Of a stretch of DNA of 11,855 bases, positions 7,200 through 11,855 are shown one piece after another. Under the pieces are notes generated by a model. The model saw nothing but the letters and a program-made list of their open reading frames with translations. It was not told the origin of the DNA and did not search any database. Origin of the DNA: DASXUX01 sp036504595. Its GTDB lineage: Bacteria; Planctomycetota; SZUA-567; H5-PLA8. Both the position numbers and the translations under genes were made by a program. The stretch covers positions 1 through 11,855 of the forward strand of contig DASXUX010000107.1 of the NCBI GenBank assembly GCA_036504595.1, given 5' to 3'. Numbering within the stretch: position 1 is the stretch's first letter; the number at the start of each line of letters is the position of its first letter.

Positions 7200-8192
7200 C
7201 TAAGCTCCATCGAACAACGTATCAGATGCCTTCGGCGAGGCAGCTTGCTGCTGTCGCTGCAATGAGTTTCGCTCCCAGAAAACCCCACCTGCGTACCCCT
7301 GAATCGTCTTATCGGCTTCAGCCAGTTCTTTGCGCCGCGCCGCCCAAAGGACATATTCCTCGTTGATATCCACGCCCAACGATCGCCGCCCCAACTTTTC
7401 TGCGACGACGCAAGTTGTTCCGCTGCCCATATAGGGATCAAAAACAAGTTGCCCGGGAGAAGTGCTTGCTAGCAGCAACTTCGCCACAAGCTTCTCGCTT
7501 TTTTGCGTCGGATGGTCAGTGTTCTCGGGCATGGACCAGAAAGGAACAGTGATATCGGCCCAAAAATTCGAGGGGTGAGTGTCCCTGAAGTTCCCCTCAT
7601 CGGTCTTCTGCCAGTCTTTGGGGCTTCCATCCCCGTTGGTATACGGCGCAATAACACGGCGGCGCAGCTTCACCGCATCCACGTTGAAAACGTAATCGTC
7701 AGACATCGTGCAGAACCAGACATCCTCGCTCGAATTTTTCCAGTTGGTTGTTGCGCCCCGTCCTTTTTCTCGCTCCCAGGTAATGCGATTTCGCACGATG
7801 AAATGTTTCGATGCCACTTCAAAGATGGACGCCGACGACAGCCAGTCGCCGCAAATGTAGATCGTCGCCGATACCTTCAAAGTGTGCTTGAAAGCACAAA
7901 TTGCTTTCTCAAGCCACTCCGTATACTCCGCAACGCTCCGCCGCTGGAATTTCCAGCCGTGAAAGTCCTTACTCAAATTATACGGCGGGTCCAGAAACAG
8001 AAGATCCACAAACGCCGGCGGAAGCTCTGGGGCAAGAGCGACGCTGTCGCCACAGAAAAGGCCCTCGGGCGCGGTTCGCAAGCCTGCATTCCGAAATCTT
8101 CCACACTTGGCCGCTAGACGCGCGCGATCACCTGGTTCAAGAGTCACGGTGCGATTTCTTGGAGCGCGTTTTTCCGACGTCTCAGATGGCAT
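7200..8192 (-). CDS. Type II N6-adenine DNA methyltransferase (beta-class order)
   Basis: 330 residues. Motif IV DPPY is at 68-71 (in LLFLDPPYN) and the AdoMet-binding motif I FDPYMGSGTT at 251-260, so the catalytic block precedes the AdoMet block as in beta-class enzymes. Between them lies a target-recognition stretch (about 140-225) including NWKNSSEDVWFC and FWADITVPFWSMPENTDHPT, and the HPTQK segment (227-231) leads into motif X/I. DPPY predicts adenine N6 methylation. The protein should protect the host from the convergent nuclease. The frame opens with a GTG at 8198, but GAGG at 8201-8204 is 8 nt from the ATG at 8192 and only 2 nt from the GTG, so the ATG is chosen. Only 38 nt separate it from the lexA stop upstream on the same strand, so cotranscription with lexA is likely. 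Confidence 0.9.
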   Translation of the reverse strand: MPSETSEKRAPRNRTVTLEPGDRARLAAKCGRFRNAGLRTAPEGLFCGDSVALAPELPPAFVDLLFLDPPYNLSKDFHGWKFQRRSVAEYTEWLEKAICAFKHTLKVSATIYICGDWLSSASIFEVASKHFIVRNRITWEREKGRGATTNWKNSSEDVWFCTMSDDYVFNVDAVKLRRRVIAPYTNGDGSPKDWQKTDEGNFRDTHPSNFWADITVPFWSMPENTDHPTQKSEKLVAKLLLASTSPGQLVFDPYMGSGTTCVVAEKLGRRSLGVDINEEYVLWAARRKELAEADKTIQGYAGGVFWERNSLQRQQQAASPKASDTLFDGA

Positions 8193-8200
8193 AAGCACGC

Positions 8201-8204
8201 CCTC
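8201..8204 (-). promoter_or_regulatory. Ribosome binding site deciding the methyltransferase start
   Basis: The minus strand reads GAGG, 8 nt before ATG 8192-8190 and too close (2 nt) to the alternative GTG at 8198. It lies in the 38-nt lexA-methyltransferase gap, where no full promoter is seen. Confidence 0.55.
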
Positions 8205-8230
8205 GCAACCCAGTAACCGCGCCCTGCGCT

Positions 8231-8926
8231 CTAAACCTTCCGCAGCAGGCCCTTGAACACGCCCTGGATCTTCACGCGGTCCACGATGATCGGCGGAATC
8301 GCGGGATTGGAAGGCTGCAGGCGGATCTTGCCGTTTTCGTGATACATGCGCTTGAGCGTGGCCTGGTTGTTGTCGTCGAGCGCCACGACGATTTCGCCGT
8401 CGCTGGCGGTGTCGCGCTTTTCGACCAGGATGTAATCGCCGTCCATGATGTGGTCGTCGATCATCGAATCGCCCCTGACCTTCAGCGCGAAATAATTCGG
8501 CTTGCAGTTGAACAGATCGCCGAGCAGCGTCGCCTGGTTGGTCTCTTCGACGGCTTCGATTGGCGCGCCGGCGGCGATGGCGCCTTTGATCGGCAGAGAA
8601 CTGAGCGGCAGCTTGTCCTTCTGGTACTGTAAGAGCAGAAAATGCGGCGCGGTGATTTCGACCGAGCGCGCTTCGTGGCGCCGGCGCGTGATCGCGTACT
8701 TTTTTTCCAGCGCTTCGAGGTGTTCGAAGACCGTGATCGTGGAAACGTCCAGCATTTTCGCGAGCTCGGCGTACGTCGGGGAATAGCCGTGCTCCTCTTG
8801 ATAATCGAAGATGAGCTGCAGCAGTTGAAGCTGCTTCGGCGTGTAATTCATCGTCCCGACCGCGCGTTGAACTTCCGCCGCCGCCGCACGAAGACTCTCC
8901 AACTGTTTCTCTGAATATGTTCTCAT
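8231..8926 (-). CDS. lexA: LexA SOS repressor / self-cleaving transcriptional regulator
   Basis: 231 residues. Residues about 26-92 form a winged helix (MNYTPKQLQLLQLIFDYQEE, then GYSPTYAELAKMLDVSTITV as the helix-turn-helix). Residues about 112-228 are the S24 peptidase domain: cleavage site A119-G120 (IAAGAP), nucleophile S154 (RGDSM) and general base K192 (ATLKRM). RecA filaments on single-stranded DNA should trigger self-cleavage and derepress SOS genes. Two points stand out. The protein has about 25 residues before the position where E. coli LexA begins. The recognition helix STITVFEHLEALEKK is unlike the E. coli one, so the operator probably differs from CTG-N10-CAG. The frame extends to 8971 via a TTG, but GGAGGG (8934-8939), 7 nt from the ATG, fixes the start at 8926. 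It sits between selB upstream and the methyltransferase downstream. Confidence 0.92.
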   Translation of the reverse strand: MRTYSEKQLESLRAAAAEVQRAVGTMNYTPKQLQLLQLIFDYQEEHGYSPTYAELAKMLDVSTITVFEHLEALEKKYAITRRRHEARSVEITAPHFLLLQYQKDKLPLSSLPIKGAIAAGAPIEAVEETNQATLLGDLFNCKPNYFALKVRGDSMIDDHIMDGDYILVEKRDTASDGEIVVALDDNNQATLKRMYHENGKIRLQPSNPAIPPIIVDRVKIQGVFKGLLRKV

Positions 8927-8933
8927 CGTCTTG

Positions 8934-8939
8934 CCCTCC
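8934..8939 (-). promoter_or_regulatory. Ribosome binding site deciding the lexA start
   Basis: The minus strand reads GGAGGG, 7 nt before ATG 8926-8924. It rules in favour of 231 residues over a TTG start 45 nt upstream. Confidence 0.75.
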
Positions 8940-8978
8940 GGAGAAAGGCCCACGAAAATTTGGCGAACCAATCAGCGC

Positions 8979-9045
8979 CCTAACGTAAGCTAATATATAC
9001 CTAAGCGGGTGTTGGGCGCAAGTCTTTTTTGGGTATTCACCCTAA
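8979..9045 (-). promoter_or_regulatory. Probable lexA promoter and candidate operator
   Basis: Reading toward lexA, TTGCGC (9021-9016) and TATATT (8997-8992) are 18 nt apart and make a plausible sigma70 promoter in an AT-rich pocket. Three direct TTAGG repeats (plus-strand CCTAA at 8979-8983, 9000-9004 and 9041-9045) bracket it, with start-to-start distances of 21 and 41 nt, close to whole DNA turns. They could be autoregulatory LexA sites. TTGG-TTCG-CCAA in the leader (8960-8971) is another small dyad. No E. coli-type or GAAC-N4-GTTC box is present. Confidence 0.35.
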
Positions 9046-9049
9046 TTTT

Positions 9050-9135
9050 GTCATTAGTCATTGGTCATTAGTCATTAGTCATTGATCATTTCTCTCCGGC
9101 CCGCTGTTAATGACCAATGACCAATGACTAATGAC
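9050..9135. repeat. Inverted pair of heptanucleotide arrays at the selB 3' end
   Basis: Six 7-nt units of GTCATTA type (third to seventh positions nearly fixed; last base A or G, final unit ATCATTT) occupy 9050-9091. After 16 nt, four units in the opposite orientation (TAATGAC or CAATGAC) occupy 9108-9135. The two arms can fold into a long imperfect hairpin. The selB stop codon (9130-9128) and its last codons lie within the second arm. Confidence 0.85.
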
Positions 9136-11113
9136 TTCCGTGTACCCTCCGTTTGTCGCCAACGCGGTCGGTCACTTTCTTTCGATCGAAAAGCTCGACG
9201 AGGGGCACGATGTATTTCCTGCTTGAGCCTAAGACCTGACGAATCTCCGAGGTGGTCAGTTCGCCCTTTTTAGAAAATTCCGCGAGCACGGCCGCGCGCG
9301 CTTTCTCATAGTGCTCCTGGTGGAAGCAAAGTTCCGGCGTCGCTTCAATCACGGCGCCAGTGTCTTGCAGATAGCGCATAATTTCGCGGAATGTTTTCGG
9401 CTGAATCTTCAGGTTCGCGGCCACGTCGGCGGGCGCTGGCGGAGCGAGCGCTCCGGCGCGGAACGCGGCTTCCACCTGCTGCGCTTGAGCGGCCAGCGCG
9501 CCTTCGAGTTTTCGGTCGCGGCCGGGCAGCGAAAGCATATTTCCTTCGACGCGCAGCAAGTTCTTCTGTTTGATCGCGGCGATGAGCCCATCGAACATCG
9601 CGTCGTTCAAGGTGGTGCCGGCCTCCGCGCCGGCCGGCAGGGACGCCGGCACCACCCGCCCGAGCTTCGCGTTCAACCGCCGGCGCAGTTCGGGCTGTTC
9701 GACGGCGCCGAGCGCCGGGTGCTCCTTAAAGTAGTCCTGCGCGCTGGAGACCGCGGCGTTGAGCAGTTCCTGCAAGCGGCTGGGCGAAAGAAAAAGTGCG
9801 TCGGCCTGAAGCTGCGCCACGCGGCCGGCTTTCACCAGCTTGCGCAACAGTTCGAGCAGCGTTTGCGGCAGCATCGCCGATTCGGCGGCCAGTTCGGGCA
9901 GCGTCTTGGGAATCGGCGCGGAACCGACGACGTGAGCGACGAACTCCTCTATGTTGTCGAGGGCCTTCAGGCGCTGCTCCAGTTCGGCGATGACGCCGGC
10001 ATCATTGCGTTTGCGTTTGCGCAACGCCACATCGACCACGCGCCCGCCGCCGAGCGTCACCATCGGCGTTTGATGGCGCAGAATAAAACGGTCGCCCGGC
10101 GCGAGCACCGTCGGTTCTTCCAGCGAGATCTGAATCCAGCCTTCCACGCCTGGCGCCAGTTGATCGCCTTCCAGCAGCAGAACTTTTCCCTGAATTTCGG
10201 CCGTGCCGGCGTGGAAGCGCACGGGCGCGCGGTGCTTCAGCGGCCACGGGACGCCTTTGAGATGCGTCAGGCGCGCGGTGAGCAGAGTGCTGGGCTGAAA
10301 AACGTTCGGCGTCGCCACAATCATCCCGCGGCGCACGTCCTGCTTGTCGATGTCCGGTCCGTGCAGATTGATCGCCGTCGAATGCCCCGCCTGTCCGTGA
10401 TCGATCGCGCTGCGGTACGCGTGCAGACCTTTCACGCGCCCCTGAAATCCCGGCGGAAGGACCACGAGCGTGTCGCCGATCGCCACCTGGCCGGAGAGCG
10501 GCACCCCGGTGACGACGGTGCCGAAGCCCTCTTTGGCGAAGACGCGCTGAATCGGCATGCGAAACGGGCCGACAACCGGACGGCGGTCGAGTTTCGGCAG
10601 CAGTTCGTCGAGCAGGCGCTTAAGTTCCCCGATGCCTTCGCCGGTTTTCGATGAGACCGGCACGATGGGTTTGCCGTCGAGCACCGTGCCGGCTTCAAGC
10701 GTTTTCACATCGTCGATGACCAGTTCCAGATAGTCGGGCTCGACCAAATCTTTCTTCGTGATCACTGTCAGGCCATCGCGCACGCCGAGGAGCTGCACGA
10801 TCTGAAGGTGCTCGCGCGTTTGAGCCATCACGCCATCGTCGGCCGCGATCACAAGCATCACGAAATCGACGCCCGTCGCGCCCGCGACCATGTTCTTGAT
10901 GAAGCGTTCGTGCCCCGGCACATCGATGATGCCCACGCGCATCCCGTTGCTTAAAAGGAGCGGCGCGAAGCCCAGATCGATCGTGATCCCGCGTTCCTGC
11001 TCCTCTTTGAGCCGGTCCGGATCGATGCCCGTCAGCGTTTTGACGAGTGTAGACTTGCCATGATCGATATGCCCGGCGGTGCCGAGCACGACGTTAAAGA
11101 TTTGATCGCTCAT
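9128..11113 (-). CDS. selB: Selenocysteine-specific elongation factor SelB
   Basis: 661 residues, slightly longer than the E. coli protein. The GTPase domain (1-175) shows G1 GHIDHGKS (14-21), switch I RGITIDLGF (41-49), G3 DVPGHE (64-69), G4 TKKD (119-122) and G5 SSK (154-156). Beta-barrel domains II and III follow to about 365 (RVFAKEGFGTVVTGVPLSG; GDRFILRHQTPMVTLGGGRV at 340-359, characteristic of SelB). Residues about 375-655 are the winged-helix tail that binds SECIS hairpins in selenoprotein mRNA. SelB carries Sec-tRNA to in-frame UGA codons. The genome should therefore hold selA, selC, selD and selenoprotein genes, none of which are in this window. Residues 486-501 are encoded by a 46-bp palindromic element, and the last residues and stop come from a heptad array. 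No strong Shine-Dalgarno precedes ATG 11113. Confidence 0.95.
   Translation of the reverse strand: MSDQIFNVVLGTAGHIDHGKSTLVKTLTGIDPDRLKEEQERGITIDLGFAPLLLSNGMRVGIIDVPGHERFIKNMVAGATGVDFVMLVIAADDGVMAQTREHLQIVQLLGVRDGLTVITKKDLVEPDYLELVIDDVKTLEAGTVLDGKPIVPVSSKTGEGIGELKRLLDELLPKLDRRPVVGPFRMPIQRVFAKEGFGTVVTGVPLSGQVAIGDTLVVLPPGFQGRVKGLHAYRSAIDHGQAGHSTAINLHGPDIDKQDVRRGMIVATPNVFQPSTLLTARLTHLKGVPWPLKHRAPVRFHAGTAEIQGKVLLLEGDQLAPGVEGWIQISLEEPTVLAPGDRFILRHQTPMVTLGGGRVVDVALRKRKRNDAGVIAELEQRLKALDNIEEFVAHVVGSAPIPKTLPELAAESAMLPQTLLELLRKLVKAGRVAQLQADALFLSPSRLQELLNAAVSSAQDYFKEHPALGAVEQPELRRRLNAKLGRVVPASLPAGAEAGTTLNDAMFDGLIAAIKQKNLLRVEGNMLSLPGRDRKLEGALAAQAQQVEAAFRAGALAPPAPADVAANLKIQPKTFREIMRYLQDTGAVIEATPELCFHQEHYEKARAAVLAEFSKKGELTTSEIRQVLGSSRKYIVPLVELFDRKKVTDRVGDKRRVHGSH
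9611..9656. repeat. 46-bp palindromic element embedded in selB
   Basis: GGTGGTGCCGGC (9611-9622) and GCCGGCACCACC (9645-9656) are perfect 12-bp inverted repeats. The interior holds further GCCGGC palindromes, so two sub-hairpins can form. It is translated in frame as SelB residues 486-501, a Pro/Ala/Gly-rich loop (VVPASLPAGAEAGTT) between winged-helix modules. Confidence 0.8.
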
Positions 11114-11185
11114 ATGAAAACCAGTCTAGAGGTCGTGATGCGAGGTGTCCAGAGTGGTGTCTGGTGGTCTGAATGTAGAAGGAAT

Positions 11186-11202
11186 GCAATCAGGAGGATT
11201 GC
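11186..11202. repeat. Short perfect hairpin upstream of selB
   Basis: GCAATC (11186-11191) and GATTGC (11197-11202) pair around AGGAG. It lies 73 nt upstream of the selB ATG, in the presumed 5' leader. The function is unknown. A SECIS interpretation was examined and rejected. Confidence 0.5.
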
Positions 11203-11249
11203 GACACAGGAATTAAGTTGATATTTGGGTTGCGCTCGGCTATGTTCTT

Positions 11250-11278
11250 TTGACAGAGATCGTGCCGAAACATATTGA
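11250..11278 (+). promoter_or_regulatory. Possible sigma70 promoter, plus strand
   Basis: TTGACA (11250-11255) is a perfect -35. The -10 is ambiguous: TATTGA at 11273-11278 with 17-nt spacing, or CATATT at 11271-11276 with 15. It could drive the right-edge gene, with a leader over 300 nt, or a small RNA. It is weak on its own. Confidence 0.3.
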
Positions 11279-11395
11279 TCTCGGACCGGCGCGGATAGCG
11301 CTGGCGAGGGAAACCGGGCGATCTCGAACGCGGACTTTTCCACAACAACCAAGAACGCCAAAACGTGACGGAGCCGTCGTGTGCTTTCGTGGCAC

Positions 11396-11430
11396 GTGAC
11401 GGGTGACGTGTGGCGGGTGGGGGGTGGAAT
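11396..11430. repeat. Degenerate heptanucleotide array (GTGACGG type)
   Basis: Five 7-nt units in register: GTGACGG, GTGACGT, GTGGCGG, GTGGGGG, GTGGAAT. The GTG at the start of each is invariant. Confidence 0.6.
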
Positions 11431-11480
11431 GGTCTGCGAATGAAGTGGAGGGCAGGGACGTGGAAGACAAGGAACGGCAG

Positions 11481-11512
11481 GACGCGGAGACGCGGGGACA
11501 CGGAGACGCGGG
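11481..11512. repeat. Octanucleotide tandem array
   Basis: Four 8-nt units of the form GAC(G/A)CGG(A/G): GACGCGGA, GACGCGGG, GACACGGA, GACGCGGG. Its period differs from the heptad arrays nearby. Confidence 0.7.
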
Positions 11513-11530
11513 GAAATGGCAGGACGGCAA

Positions 11531-11581
11531 TTCCCCCTCACCCCTAACCCCTCTCCCTCGCGGGGGAGAGGGGGGCCGGAG
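11531..11581. repeat. 51-bp palindromic intergenic repeat, copy 2
   Basis: It matches 2402-2452 at 48 of 51 positions in the same orientation. The CCCCTCTCCC and GGGAGAGGGG arms are both intact. It ends 34 nt before the ATG of the right-edge gene. Confidence 0.85.
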
Positions 11582-11615
11582 TGGCGCTTCGATCAACGAT
11601 GCGAATCGCGAGGAG

Positions 11616-11855
11616 ATGAAGTATGTGCTCACGAAGGAAGAACTGAAGGATCCGTGGAAGGCGATGTTTTCGGGCGGGGTGGTGAAGATGTTCGAGGCGC
11701 GGAAGGCTCTGACAGCGCAAGAGCTCGGCGATGCGGGCGCAGGCGGGGACGAAGAGGTCTTTCGCTTTGTGGCAGAGTGCGAAAAGTTTGGCGATGCGGA
11801 GGCCGAAAGGCGCCGCGAAGAGCGCAAGGATCGCCGGATGAACGCGGAGGCGATT
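11616..11855 (+). CDS. Unrecognised charged protein, N-terminal part (cut by window edge)
   Basis: 80 residues from ATG to the window end with no stop. The product starts MKYVLTKEELKDPWKAMF, continues through an FEARKALTAQELGD stretch, and ends in a strongly charged, probably helical run (about 60-78, rich in E, R and K). I do not recognise a family. Coding is supported by the long open frame in a GC-rich region and by the opposite strand reading as a Ser-rich shadow. AGGAG abuts the ATG with no spacer, so the true start is uncertain. The frame stays open upstream to 11400 through the palindromic repeat, and residues just before the ATG (SINDANREE) look protein-like, so the gene may be longer or 5'-truncated by the repeat insertion. 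Confidence 0.45.
   Translation, partial: MKYVLTKEELKDPWKAMFSGGVVKMFEARKALTAQELGDAGAGGDEEVFRFVAECEKFGDAEAERRREERKDRRMNAEAI

Larger units (their letters stand above)
11114..11615. other. Repeat-rich spacer between selB and the right-edge gene
   Basis: This is 502 bp between divergent genes. It contains a 6-bp hairpin (11186-11202), a possible promoter with nearby fold-back sequence (11250-11325), two tandem arrays (11396-11430, 11481-11512) and the second 51-bp palindromic repeat (11531-11581). No tRNA-Sec cloverleaf or convincing gene was found. Open frames across it on the minus strand read through the repeats and look like chance. Confidence 0.55.

Noticed and set aside
9311..10654. 447-residue open frame antisense to selB
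   Set aside because: It is Arg/Gln-rich shadow coding opposite a clear SelB.
11161..11202. TGA at 11170 followed by an AGGAG-loop hairpin at SECIS-like distance
   Set aside because: The frame containing this TGA reaches a TAG two codons later (11176), and no start or protein-like sequence surrounds it, so it is not a selenoprotein.
11190..11345. Protein-like stretch on the minus strand upstream of selB (NMFRHDLCQKNIAERNP)
   Set aside because: It is short, in a frame interrupted by low-complexity repeat sequence upstream, and matches no family I recognise. It is not enough for a pseudogene call.
11240..11827. 195-residue open frame on the minus strand
   Set aside because: It is Ser/Pro/Arg-rich, reads through the palindromic and tandem repeats, and is antisense to the right-edge gene, typical of a shadow frame in GC-rich DNA.

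Overview
The window reads as an ordinary chromosomal stretch from a GC-rich Gram-negative-type bacterium, probably an uncultured lineage in or near the PVC/Planctomycetota or Acidobacteriota. That placement is an inference. It rests on a class III prepilin start, a TMTC-like membrane protein with TPR repeats, a COG3618 amidohydrolase, an atypical LexA recognition helix and many short intergenic repeats. No rRNA, tRNA, CRISPR array or transposase gene was found.

Layout. Bases 1-180 (-) hold the 5' part of a type IV pilin/pseudopilin gene. Next come a polytopic GT-C-like membrane protein with a TPR tail (454-2307, -) and a lactonase-type amidohydrolase (2495-3349, -). A divergent intergenic region with a good sigma70 promoter leads to a secreted FecR-domain protein (3607-4974, +). 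XerC/D (5112-6065, +) follows and is trailed after 32 nt by a likely type II restriction endonuclease (6098-7198, +). Its cognate N6-adenine methyltransferase lies tail-to-tail with a 1-nt gap (7200-8192, -) and follows lexA (8231-8926, -) by 38 nt. Upstream of lexA is selB (9128-11113, -), so the cell is expected to make selenoproteins. A repeat-rich 502-bp spacer leads to the start of an unrecognised gene (11616-end, +).

The most interesting arrangement is how the restriction-modification pair is placed. The nuclease is the apparent second gene of a xerC transcript, and the methyltransferase is the apparent second gene of a lexA transcript. Neither has room for a sizeable promoter of its own. 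If this holds, protective methylation would rise with SOS induction while the nuclease would not, a built-in form of restriction alleviation.

The second theme is repeats. Several gene-flanking spacers carry degenerate tandem arrays of 7-nt units with different unit sequences. They include one that starts at the base after the fecR-like stop codon and one that supplies the stop codon of selB. A 51-bp palindromic element occurs twice, and a 46-bp palindromic element sits in frame inside selB.
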